From assembly GCA_011525745.1 (NCBI GenBank), contig WYBU01000105.1:1-64000 (forward strand): 64,000 nt of DNA, read 5' to 3'. The notes under the pieces are model-generated. The model saw only the letters and a program-made list of their open reading frames with translations. It did no database searches and was not told where the DNA came from. Position numbers and translations under genes: made by a program. The stretch comes from Planctomycetaceae bacterium. GTDB taxonomy: Bacteria; Planctomycetota; Phycisphaerae; UBA1845; UTPLA1. Numbering within the stretch: the stretch's first letter is position 1; the number at the start of each line of letters is the position of its first letter. Shown here piece by piece: positions 25,374 to 33,359 of the stretch.

Positions 25374-26690
25374 TCAGTCGCGCATGGCCGCGAGAAACTC
25401 GCCGTTGGACTTGAACGCTCCCAACTCGGTCACGAGCGACTGAATGCGCGCCGGCTGCGGCATGGCCATCAGGCGGCGGCGCAGGCGGTACACCTTCTGC
25501 ACCGACTCGGTCGGCAGCAGCAGCTCTTCTTTGCGTGTACCGGATTGAGCCACATCCATCGCCGGCCAGATGCGCAGATTGGCCAGTTCGCGCGACAGGA
25601 CCAGCTCCATGTTTCCGGTGCCCTTGAATTCCTGAAAGATGAACTCGTCTCCGCGGCTGCCGGTGTCGATCAGGGCCGACGCGATGATCGTCAGACTGCC
25701 GCCGTGTTCGATGGTGCGAGCCGCGCCGAAGATGGCTTTCGGCTCGATCAGCGCGCGGATGTCGATGCCGCCGCTCATGGTGCGGCCGCTGGAGCCGACG
25801 AAGGCGTTGAACGCCCGCCCCAGCCGCGTCAGCGAGTCGAGCAGTATGAAGACGTGCTCGCCGCGCTCGACGCGCCGCTTGGCCTTGGCCAGCATCAGCC
25901 GGGCGATCCGCACGTGGCTGACGACGTCCTTGTCGTTGCTCGAATAGACGACTTCGGGAGCGTCGGGCGGCGGGTCGGGAACGGCCGCGCCCAGGCTGCG
26001 GCGGATTTCGGTGACTTCCTCCGGCCGCTCGTCGATCAGCAGCATCATCAGCCGGATTTCGGGGTAATTGGCGCGAATCGCCGCGGCCATTTGTCCCAGC
26101 AGCACGGTCTTGCCGGTGCGCGGCGGGGCGACGATGAGTCCGCGCTGACCGCGTCCGATGGGCGTCAGCAGGTCGACGACGCGCATCGTCAGCGGGCCGC
26201 CCTCGGTCTCGAACCGGATCGGCTCGCGGGGATCGATGACCGTCAGGTCCTCGAACGGCTTGAAGTCCGCCGTGGCGCCCGGCTCGGCGCCCATGATGCG
26301 TTCGATCTCGGTCAGCGCGAACGCCGGATCGACGTGGCCGTTGCCGCGCGCGATCCCGTGAATCATTTCGCCGCCGCGCAGATTGAATCGACGAATCAGA
26401 TCGGTCGAAACCCAGGGATCATCGGGATGAACCGCATAGTTGCGACGCGGATCGCGCAGGAAGCCATCCTGCCGGTCGGTCAGTTCGAGCGTGCCGACGG
26501 CCGGCGCGGGAGGGCCTGTCGGTTCGCGCACGAGGCGCGGCGCCGGAGGACGATGGTGCGCCGAACGATTGTACGAGTGCCCCGCACGCGGCCGCGAATG
26601 TGACGATCCGCGCCGATGCCCGCTCGACGGGCCGCTGCCGTGCCGGCGACCGTGATGGGGTCCTCGAGAAAACGAGGAGCGATGTTTCAT
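25374..26690 (-). CDS. rho: Transcription termination factor Rho
   Basis: The 438-residue RNA helicase releases transcripts. After a 65-residue Arg/His/Ser-rich disordered N-terminus come the primary RNA-binding domain (GFLRDPRRNYAVHPDDPWVS, IRRFNLRGGEMIHGIAR) and the ATPase core: GLIVAPPRTGKTVLLGQ (Walker A), LLIDERPEEVTE, VFILLDSLTRLGRAFN (Walker B), the secondary-site loop GGIDIRAL, and GTRKEELLL near the C-terminus. The usual helical N-terminal lobe is replaced by the basic region. It is encoded alone, divergent from no close partner. Confidence 0.95.
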   Translation of the reverse strand: MKHRSSFSRGPHHGRRHGSGPSSGHRRGSSHSRPRAGHSYNRSAHHRPPAPRLVREPTGPPAPAVGTLELTDRQDGFLRDPRRNYAVHPDDPWVSTDLIRRFNLRGGEMIHGIARGNGHVDPAFALTEIERIMGAEPGATADFKPFEDLTVIDPREPIRFETEGGPLTMRVVDLLTPIGRGQRGLIVAPPRTGKTVLLGQMAAAIRANYPEIRLMMLLIDERPEEVTEIRRSLGAAVPDPPPDAPEVVYSSNDKDVVSHVRIARLMLAKAKRRVERGEHVFILLDSLTRLGRAFNAFVGSSGRTMSGGIDIRALIEPKAIFGAARTIEHGGSLTIIASALIDTGSRGDEFIFQEFKGTGNMELVLSRELANLRIWPAMDVAQSGTRKEELLLPTESVQKVYRLRRRLMAMPQPARIQSLVTELGAFKSNGEFLAAMRD

Positions 26691-26930
26691 GACTAGTTTT
26701 GTCCTGAGCCTGTCCGCGCACCGCGACCGGCGCCGAGGGGTCGAGGCGTTCTTCGACGGGAATAGCGCCGGGCGCCGGTCCGATCGGGAACGCCGGTCAA
26801 CTCGTCGTAACGCGAACGCGACGAGCGCCGGTGTGCCGCGGTCTCTCGATGCGGGCGATTGCGGCCCGCGGATTCCGAATGTGTCGATTTCGGCGCGATG
26901 GTCCGACGGCCTGCTCCGCTTCCCCGCGCG

Positions 26931-27200
26931 TCAGTAGCGAATACCGAACTCGCGGAATTCACCGCGCGGCGCCGTGTCGGAACGTTGGACGTCCTCGATA
27001 TACCCATCGAAATGCCGGGCGATCCGGGCCATCAGATCGTCCAGCTCGGCCGGCGTGCCCTCGACAATCATTTCGACGCCACCGTCCGGAGTATTGCGCA
27101 CGTAGCCGGTAACGCTCGTGCCGCGGGCCAGCGCCGTGACGGTGGCACGAAAGCCCACCCCCTGTACGCGACCGGAATAAATGACTTCGCGGCGGGTCAT
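26931..27200 (-). CDS. acyP: Acylphosphatase
   Basis: The 89-residue enzyme hydrolyses acyl phosphates. The catalytic residues are visible: Arg in GRVQGVGFRATV and Asn in GYVRNTPDGGVEM, with the family ending FGIRY. Length and motifs are normal. It lies 120 bases downstream of the PEGA-repeat gene on the same strand. Confidence 0.92.
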   Translation of the reverse strand: MTRREVIYSGRVQGVGFRATVTALARGTSVTGYVRNTPDGGVEMIVEGTPAELDDLMARIARHFDGYIEDVQRSDTAPRGEFREFGIRY

Positions 27201-27319
27201 TCCGTCGCCATCGTATGCCCGATGCCGGCATTCTGTCCAACGCCGGGCGACCGCCTCAGCATACCGCGAATCCGTCCCCCGCGGAATGGGATAGTCGTTC
27301 GACCCCGCCCCTTTTCTTG

Positions 27320-28948
27320 TCAGTCCTGATCCTCGTCGTGCACGCGTCCCAGCATCGGCGCTTCATCGGTGAATTCGATGCTGCCGGGAGACCGTGCAGC
27401 GATGCGCACAAGCCACGTGCCGCTGAGCCTGCGGCTCGGACCGATCACATGAAGGATCGGTGCATCACCGCCCGGCGATTGCCACCGCTCGACGGGACCA
27501 GGCGCGCCGCCGGCGAAAAGAATGACCGCTTCCGGTCGTCGCGCCGCGGCTTCTGCAAGCAGATGGCCCGATGGCCGTGCGCCCCCGGCGATGCGGAACT
27601 GATCGGCGGTATCGTAGGCGCGAACTTTCTGTTCGGCGCTGGCCCGGACGAAGTCCGGCGTGTGCGGGCGAACGGTGATGCCGTCGTCGGTCAGCAGCAG
27701 GAACTCCTGTTCGGACGACAACGCGGCGATTTCGTCCTTCACTCGCTCACGCAAATGCCATAGTTCGCTCGACTCGCTTGCGTCGGCCGCGACTGCCAGC
27801 ACAACGCGGCGAGCGGCCAGCGCCACCGGCAAGCGCACCTGCGCTTCTTGGTCCGGCGGCGGCGGATCGACGCTCGTGCGACCGTAATGTGTGCGTCCGA
27901 TGCGGGCCTCGATTTCGATCGGACCGCCGCGGTCCGACTCCGCCACCTCGAACATGCACGGTGCTGTACCGATGTCGCGGCCCTTGACACGCACCGTTGC
28001 CCCTGACGGCTCAGTGTCAATGTGCAGGCGCGGCGCAATCGCAGCGAAGTGCAACGCGGTCCGCAGGCGCGGTCCCGGCTCGCTCGGGATGCTCATCTCG
28101 CGCTTCACGGCTGCGAACCCGGGCAATTCGCCCTGTACGACGACGGTCCGCCCGCGCACGTCGGCCGGCAGCCGTACGCTCAGGGGTGACGTTCCAACGG
28201 GCCGGCCATCGACCAGCAGCGAAGCCCCCGGCGGATCGGTTTCGACGCTGATTTCGACCGGGGCCAGGTTCAACGCGCCGCGCCAACTCCATGGCTGTCG
28301 CGGTGGGGGCAACGCGGCAGTAATCTCGATCGGTTCGTAGCCCTCCTTGACGAGCCGGATCGGCATCGACACGAGTTGCTCGGCGGGAATCTGCCCGGTG
28401 AAAGGCGTCGTGCCGACCGGGTTTCCGTCGATCCAGACGGTGGCGCCGGGCGGATCGGAGTGAATCTCCGTCTGCACCGGCGTGCGGACCAGAACGATGT
28501 TCAGCGTGTCGCCGACATCCAGGGCTGACACCGCTCGGCGCTGTGGCGAGTAGCCCTCAAGGTTGAAGGCAAGCTGATGGACGGCAATGTCGTCAATAGG
28601 AAGCCGGACCGCGAGGCGACCGCCCGGCCCGGTGGTTCCAATGCGTCGTTCGTCGAGCATCACATCGACGCCGGGTGGGTCGGTTTGCACCCAGAATCTG
28701 AAATCGGCGGCGTCGGCGCGCGAGGCGCCCGGGGTGTTGTTGAAAAGAAGCAGTGCGACGCCGCCGGCAAACAGCAGCACGACCGCGGCCCAGGTGATGC
28801 GCTCACGGCGGCGCAGGTCCGCGGCAAGCTGAGCTTCGTGTTCGAGCCGATCGGACTCGTGACAGAGGGGGCAAACGCCGTTGTCGCTGCCATCCGACGG
28901 CGCGCGATACAACTCCAGACAGCGAGAGCACTTGGCGATCCGTCGCAC
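27320..28948 (-). CDS. PEGA-repeat protein with zinc ribbon and vWA-like domain
   Basis: The 542-residue protein starts (GTG) with a zinc ribbon CSRC...CPLC (about 8-31), followed by a membrane helix (about 52-70). Four PEGA-type beta modules follow, each with a DPPGxxVxxDGxxxGTxP pattern: about 88-150, 156-225, 235-310 and 320-385. The C-terminal 150 residues (RRVVLAVAADASESSELWHL to the end) resemble a von Willebrand A-like fold with a DxS start. PEGA domains are cell-surface modules found in proteins tied to signalling or the envelope. Function unknown. It diverges from the PEP-CTERM gene across an AT-rich spacer. Confidence 0.75.
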   Translation of the reverse strand: MRRIAKCSRCLELYRAPSDGSDNGVCPLCHESDRLEHEAQLAADLRRRERITWAAVVLLFAGGVALLLFNNTPGASRADAADFRFWVQTDPPGVDVMLDERRIGTTGPGGRLAVRLPIDDIAVHQLAFNLEGYSPQRRAVSALDVGDTLNIVLVRTPVQTEIHSDPPGATVWIDGNPVGTTPFTGQIPAEQLVSMPIRLVKEGYEPIEITAALPPPRQPWSWRGALNLAPVEISVETDPPGASLLVDGRPVGTSPLSVRLPADVRGRTVVVQGELPGFAAVKREMSIPSEPGPRLRTALHFAAIAPRLHIDTEPSGATVRVKGRDIGTAPCMFEVAESDRGGPIEIEARIGRTHYGRTSVDPPPPDQEAQVRLPVALAARRVVLAVAADASESSELWHLRERVKDEIAALSSEQEFLLLTDDGITVRPHTPDFVRASAEQKVRAYDTADQFRIAGGARPSGHLLAEAAARRPEAVILFAGGAPGPVERWQSPGGDAPILHVIGPSRRLSGTWLVRIAARSPGSIEFTDEAPMLGRVHDEDQD

Positions 28949-29138
28949 GCTGGAATGGTAATGCAGAAGACATCCGATAACAAGACCGTTTCGGCGATTT
29001 CATGAATTCGGTGTCATTTCGCATTATCTGATTCGATGCAATACGCCGAGAGGATATGCGACTCTGTTATCTTATATATTTTGACCGTTAACGATCGTAA
29101 CTTTTTGCTCCTTTTTTGTTTACGGCACAGGTATTTTG

Positions 29139-29167
29139 TTGAAATAGTTGCACGGTTCTGGTAGCAT
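29139..29167 (+). promoter_or_regulatory. Promoter for the PEP-CTERM gene
   Basis: TTGAAA (29139-29144), 17 bases and TAGCAT (29162-29167) with an extended -10 TGG. Transcription would start near 29174, leaving a leader of about 84 bases. Confidence 0.65.
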
Positions 29168-29219
29168 GGCACTGGAGTCAGGGGAACATTTCAGTTCCAC
29201 AGTGGGTCGGAAGGGCTAT

Positions 29220-29235
29220 CCAAACGTTCGTTTGG
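29220..29235 (+). promoter_or_regulatory. Inverted repeat in the 5' leader of the PEP-CTERM gene
   Basis: CCAAACG TT CGTTTGG is a perfect 7-base inverted repeat with a 2-base centre, located just before the ribosome binding site. As DNA it could be an operator; its centre is too tight for a good RNA hairpin of full length. Confidence 0.5.
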
Positions 29236-29257
29236 AACACGTAAAAAGGAGAGTAAA

Positions 29258-29866
29258 ATGTTTATGCGCGTATCCACTGCAATCGCAGTGGTCGGTCTGT
29301 TGATGTTCGCCTCGCCGTCAGCGCGGGCGGATGTGGATTGTGGCGACCCGTTGGCGATTAACGGGTCCGCCGGACCCGAGTTCGGAGGCACCGTTTGGGG
29401 CACGCACGCGCCTGCGGGTGGCACCAACAACGGACAACCCCATCCGTTCTGTGGGCAGTCAGTTTATGAAGATGCGTTCTTTCCGGGCTTAACTATCAAT
29501 GTGACGTCGCTCCCGATTCTGCCGCCCCCACCTGGCAAAAAGTTTGCCGGCGTGATTAGCATCGACTTTACGGCCTTCTTCCCGGGCGATTTCACACAGC
29601 ACATTGTCGACATCCCGCTGATCAAGGACCCGGCGGGCGCCAATTACATCAACCAGTTGATCGTGACGACGCGCGGCACGGATGGAACGACAAGCCCGGT
29701 TCCCGGCGCCACTACAGACGGCTACAGCATCCATGTTGACGTGACGGGCGTACAATTGGGACAGCAGTCGGTCATGGACATCTTCTGGACCCAGATTCCG
29801 GAGCCGGCCAGCCTGTCGCTGCTGGCACTGGGCGGTCTGGCGATGCTTCGCCGCCGCAAGGCTTGA
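29258..29866 (+). CDS. PEP-CTERM sorting-domain protein
   Basis: The 202-residue exported protein has a signal peptide (about 1-24, ending ARA) and a mature part rich in Gly, Pro, Asp and Thr with several predicted strands. It ends IPEPASLSLLALGGLAMLRRRKA, the PEP motif, hydrophobic helix and basic tail of exosortase substrates. Such proteins are cut and transferred to the outer surface or matrix. The ATG at 29258 is preceded by AAGGAGAG. A strong promoter before it and a perfect terminator after it show a monocistronic, probably highly expressed gene. No exosortase is in the window. Confidence 0.88.
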   Translation: MFMRVSTAIAVVGLLMFASPSARADVDCGDPLAINGSAGPEFGGTVWGTHAPAGGTNNGQPHPFCGQSVYEDAFFPGLTINVTSLPILPPPPGKKFAGVISIDFTAFFPGDFTQHIVDIPLIKDPAGANYINQLIVTTRGTDGTTSPVPGATTDGYSIHVDVTGVQLGQQSVMDIFWTQIPEPASLSLLALGGLAMLRRRKA

Positions 29867-29943
29867 GCGGACGAGTGATTCCAAACGAATGAATTCGCCG
29901 TTCATCGGGGTCAATCCCCGACGATCGGAAGGGAATTGCCCCA

Positions 29944-29984
29944 GGGCGATGGCGCTTTGCGAATGCGCCATCGCCCCTTTTTTT
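29944..29984 (+). terminator. Factor-independent terminator after the PEP-CTERM gene
   Basis: GGGCGATGGCGC (29944-29955) and GCGCCATCGCCC (29965-29976) form a perfect 12-base stem with a 9-base loop, followed by CTTTTTTT. This is the clearest terminator in the window. The rest of the 336-base gap to 30202 shows no gene. Confidence 0.93.
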
Positions 29985-30202
29985 CGTCCGTTCGCCTCTT
30001 GCCACGCAATGGTTTCGTTAAACCGCGGCGGGTGCGTACATTCGGAACGGCGTGCGCGGTGAACTCGCGACAGGGATGGTAACCGTAAGCACGACCGAGC
30101 TTCCGTTTTCGGCAACACGGCGCGATGCGGTGGACCATGTGTTCAGATTTGGGCGCGGTGGTTTGAGTCCGCCGGCGCGTGTCGAAGATCGTTGCAGCCG
30201 CG

Positions 30203-30694
30203 CTACCAGCACCCCTGCCGGGTCGAAGTCGACTCGTGATTCGACTTTTCGGCCGGCAGCAGCAGGCGTTGATTCACTTCGTCGAGGTCCCGGCGCAGAC
30301 GACGGTCGAATTCCTCCAGCGACTTCCAGCCGCCCTGATCTTCGCGCTCCAGGCGCCCTTTGCGGCCCGCCTCGCGTGGACCGAACGCGCGCAGCGGGGA
30401 GTCGGACCCGTCACGATACCAGTTCGGATACGAGCGCCGATCAAATGAATGCGTTCGCTGCAAGCGCGAGGATCGTGCCGGCAACATGCTGATTCCAAGC
30501 CAGAGAATTGCCAGCCCGGTCAACAGCAGCAGCCATGTTCCGCCTTGATTGCATGAGCGCCGGGGATCTGCGATGACGACTCTGACCGCCGGGGTTCTGT
30601 GCGCCCCGGTAAAAAGCGGTGTGCCGCAGCGATGGCAGAAACTGGCCCCGACGCGGGCGGAACGCAGGCAAACGTCACAGACGGGCGCGGACAT
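30203..30694 (-). CDS. Zinc-ribbon membrane protein of unknown function
   Basis: A 163-residue protein begins with a zinc ribbon, CDVC then CHRCG (about 6-24), followed by one membrane helix (about 52-72, TWLLLLTGLAILWLGISML) and a charged C-terminal domain (EEFDRRLRRDLDEVNQRLLL) likely to form a coiled coil. ATG 30694 is preferred over 30724 because GGAGGT precedes it at good spacing. The zinc-ribbon plus single-helix layout is shared with the PEGA protein nearby. No family is assigned. Confidence 0.6.
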   Translation of the reverse strand: MSAPVCDVCLRSARVGASFCHRCGTPLFTGAHRTPAVRVVIADPRRSCNQGGTWLLLLTGLAILWLGISMLPARSSRLQRTHSFDRRSYPNWYRDGSDSPLRAFGPREAGRKGRLEREDQGGWKSLEEFDRRLRRDLDEVNQRLLLPAEKSNHESTSTRQGCW

Positions 30695-30822
30695 GACCCG
30701 ACACCTCCGCATGAGTCGGCTCAATCGTCGCCGCGCCGGTTTCCCCGGTGCGCGTCGGCGCGGTCGCGATGTGATCCATTATATGCTTGGGGCGCCGTCG
30801 ACATCAAAGGAATGTGCCGCAA

Positions 30823-31758
30823 TCAGGATGGCTGCGATGCGCGAAACCAGGCGATCGTTTCCGCGAAACCCGTTTCTCGCGCGACGGTCGGTCGCCAGCC
30901 GAGAATCTCGCGCGCTCGCGTCAGATCGGGCCGCCGCTTCTCGGGATCGTCCACCGGCCGCGGCACAAGCCGGATCGTGCTTCGGCTGCCGGCGATGCGA
31001 ATGACTTCGTCGGCCGCCTGCCGGATGGTGATTTCCTCGTCGTTTCCGAGGTTGATCGGCTCGACGCAGTTGCCATGGGCCGTTCGCAGGATGCCCTCGA
31101 CGAGATCGCTGACGTAGCAAAACGAGCGGGTTTGATTTCCATCGCCGTGGACGGTGACCGGCTCGTTCTTCAGGGCCTGACAGATGAAGTTCGGCAGGGC
31201 GCGGCCGTCGTCGCGGCGCATGCGCGGTCCGTAGGTGTTGAAGATGCGCACCATGCGCGTGCGCAGGCCGTACTTGCGATGGTACGTCATCGTCAGCGCC
31301 TCGCCGAAGCGCTTGCCCTCGTCGTAAGGCGCCCGCGGACCGATCGGATTCACGTTCCCTCGATAGGTCTCGCGCTGCGGATGCTCGAGCGGATCGCCGT
31401 AACACTCGCTGGTCGACGCCTGTAGGAACAAAGCGCCCGCGGCTCGGGCCAGCTCGAGCAGGTTGAAAACGCCCACCGAGCAGGTCCGCATGATATCCAC
31501 GGCCTTGGTTTCGAAGTCGATCGGGGAGGCAGGACATGCCATGTTGAGAATCATGTCCACTGGTCCGTTGAGGCGCAGCGGTTCGACGATGTCCTGTTCG
31601 ATGAAGGTGAATCGCGGATTCGCGGTCAAATCGTGGATGTTCCGGGCCGAGCCGGTGGTGTAGTTGTCGACCCCCACCACGTCGTGCCCTTCGTCGAGCA
31701 GCCGGTGGGACAAATGGAATCCGATGAATCCGGCCGCGCCGGGAACGACGATGCGCAT
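30823..31758 (-). CDS. UDP-glucuronate decarboxylase-like NAD-dependent epimerase
   Basis: This extended short-chain dehydrogenase shows PGAAGFIGFHL (NAD site), MACPASPIDFETKA, ASTSECYGDPLEHPQ, and GPRAPYDEGKRFGEAL with the catalytic Tyr and Lys. The combination with PASP and YGDP is typical of UXS enzymes that make UDP-xylose from UDP-glucuronate. The start is put at ATG 31758, just before the nucleotide-binding strand; an upstream ATG at 31812 would lie at the predicted transcription start. It probably supplies sugar nucleotides for envelope polysaccharides. Confidence 0.88.
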   Translation of the reverse strand: MRIVVPGAAGFIGFHLSHRLLDEGHDVVGVDNYTTGSARNIHDLTANPRFTFIEQDIVEPLRLNGPVDMILNMACPASPIDFETKAVDIMRTCSVGVFNLLELARAAGALFLQASTSECYGDPLEHPQRETYRGNVNPIGPRAPYDEGKRFGEALTMTYHRKYGLRTRMVRIFNTYGPRMRRDDGRALPNFICQALKNEPVTVHGDGNQTRSFCYVSDLVEGILRTAHGNCVEPINLGNDEEITIRQAADEVIRIAGSRSTIRLVPRPVDDPEKRRPDLTRAREILGWRPTVARETGFAETIAWFRASQPS

Positions 31759-31820
31759 GGGGACAACCTGTTGGGCAGCGTGCAGCCGCGCCCCGCTGAG
31801 GAGCGCGTTCACCGATCATT

Positions 31821-31849
31821 ATTAAACGGCAAACGGCGTTGGCGGGCAA
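31821..31849 (-). promoter_or_regulatory. Promoter for the UDP-glucuronate decarboxylase-like gene
   Basis: On the minus strand TTGCCC (31849-31844), 17 bases and TTTAAT (31826-31821). The start would fall near 31814, which supports ATG 31758 as the real translation start. Confidence 0.5.
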
Positions 31850-32072
31850 GATGGCGGCGCGGAAGCGTCGAAACGTCGAAACGTCAGAGTCAGAGATGTG
31901 AGATTTAAGACGTCGGAATTACGGATCTGCGCGCGAGCATCGGCGTTGAAGCATCGTTTTTCACTTTGCGGATTTCGAATCCCAGATTGCCGATCTCAGG
32001 TCGGACTGCGCATGCCTCAGGCGGTCAGCCGCGCGCGTCCTGTATTCCACCGCCGCGCCGCAAACTTCTCAG

Positions 32073-32546
32073 TTAGCCTGGCGACTTCGACGCCGCGCGC
32101 AGGCGCGTTTCCGGCGAGTCAATCGTCGTGATGCGCAGGCCGAAATTCTCGCCGACCTTGACCGCCTCGCCGCAGCCGATGCGCTGGTTGTTGACGAACA
32201 GATCTAGGGGCGCATCGAACGGCTGATTGAACTCGACGATGGCGCCCCGGCCCCACTGCACGATTTCATGGACGCGCATCTTGCGCGCAGCGAGCTGCAC
32301 AATGACGGGCACCGAGAGGTTGAGAATGCGCCGAATGCGGTGGTCATCCATCGGCGCGGCGGAGTGCGCCGTCGGCGAGTTCGGGCGCGCGCCGACGCGC
32401 TCCTCCTCTACAGCCTCGGGTGCGGCTTCGTCTCCCACCGGGGCCGAGCGCCCGGTTGCGAGCGTCGCGTCGGCGATGTCGCGGACCGCGGCCTCGGCCG
32501 TCGTCAGGGCAGCGTCGATATCATCTTGCGACACGATCATGGGCAC
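32073..32546 (-). CDS. FliN/SpoA-domain protein
   Basis: The 157-residue protein has a variable acidic N-terminus and a C-terminal SpoA domain (about 75-145): ILNLSVPVIVQLAARKMRV, IVQWGRGAIVEFNQP and DLFVNNQRIGCGEAVKVGEN. This is the switch-complex protein FliN, which forms the flagellar C-ring, or its type III secretion relative. Flagellar genes are not near, so it is isolated here. Residues in the SpoA core are well conserved. Confidence 0.85.
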   Translation of the reverse strand: MPMIVSQDDIDAALTTAEAAVRDIADATLATGRSAPVGDEAAPEAVEEERVGARPNSPTAHSAAPMDDHRIRRILNLSVPVIVQLAARKMRVHEIVQWGRGAIVEFNQPFDAPLDLFVNNQRIGCGEAVKVGENFGLRITTIDSPETRLRAASKSPG

Positions 32547-32754
32547 TTCGACGACAGGGGCTGGGAGCCGTAACAGGCGGCCGCCGATGCAGGGTCGGCG
32601 CCAGCGCGGTCTCCCGCCGCTTGCGGCGCCGGCGCATCAGATGTATCGGAGGTCGCCGCGGGAAACTTGAAGCCCGCGTTCCCTTGAACGGCGCCGCGGC
32701 GCGGGCGCGACCGGTGGGAACGCCCCGCGAAGGCCCAAAGCAGGAGGCCCTATC

Positions 32755-33174
32755 ATGAAGTCGTTTCGCAAGGAATTGTGGTTTCAAACGCCCCGGCGGC
32801 GCGCGTTCATCAACATCACGCCGCAGGTCGAGGCGGCCCTGGTCGAGAGCGGCATTCGCGAGGGGCTGTGCCTGGTCAACGCGATGCACATCACCGCGAG
32901 CGTCTTCATCAACGACGACGAGCCGGGGCTGCACGCCGATTTCGACCGCTGGCTGGAGGGCATCGCGCCGCATGAGCCGATCCGTCGGTATCGCCACAAC
33001 GACACCGGCGAGGACAACGCCGATGCACACCTCAAGCGCACGATCATGGGGCGCGAGGTGGTTGTGGCGGTCACGGACGGGGGGCTGGATTTCGGGACGT
33101 GGGAACGCATCTTCTACGGCGAGTTCGACGGCCGGCGGAAGAAGCGCGTCCTGGTGAAGATCATCGGAGAGTAG
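32755..33174 (+). CDS. YjbQ/UPF0047-family protein
   Basis: The 139-residue protein matches the YjbQ family (secondary thiamine-phosphate synthase-like): [59 protein letters not shown] and [15 protein letters not shown]. The conserved His, Glu and Asp residues of the proposed active site are present. AGGAGG precedes the ATG. The physiological role of the family is uncertain. Confidence 0.88.
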   Translation: MKSFRKELWFQTPRRRAFINITPQVEAALVESGIREGLCLVNAMHITASVFINDDEPGLHADFDRWLEGIAPHEPIRRYRHNDTGEDNADAHLKRTIMGREVVVAVTDGGLDFGTWERIFYGEFDGRRKKRVLVKIIGE

Positions 33175-33212
33175 ATTGTCGCGCGGGAATTAGACGAACA
33201 TTACCGCAAATG

Positions 33213-33245
33213 CGGCAAGGTCAAACCATCGCGCGAGCCGGTTGC
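33213..33245. repeat. GGCAAGGTCAAACCATCGCG repeat
   Basis: Related copies lie at 25211-25243 and 21687-21722. The unit contains a small hairpin (AAGCC/GGCTT in the other copies) and is intergenic each time. Confidence 0.6.
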
Positions 33246-33359
33246 CGCGACTTCAATTTGTGGGAGTTGCGTGGTGCGGGCATCCCGTCCGGCAGATCGT
33301 GCTGATGGCCCGTGCGTGGCACACCGGTGGAATGGCATAGCGAATTCCACGACGATTCC

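Larger units (their letters stand above)
28949..29257. other. AT-rich divergent regulatory spacer
   Basis: No gene lies here. The region is clearly more AT-rich than its surroundings and contains the promoter at 29139-29167, a 7-2-7 inverted repeat at 29220-29235 and a strong ribosome binding site (AAAGGAGAG) before the PEP-CTERM gene. Confidence 0.6.
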
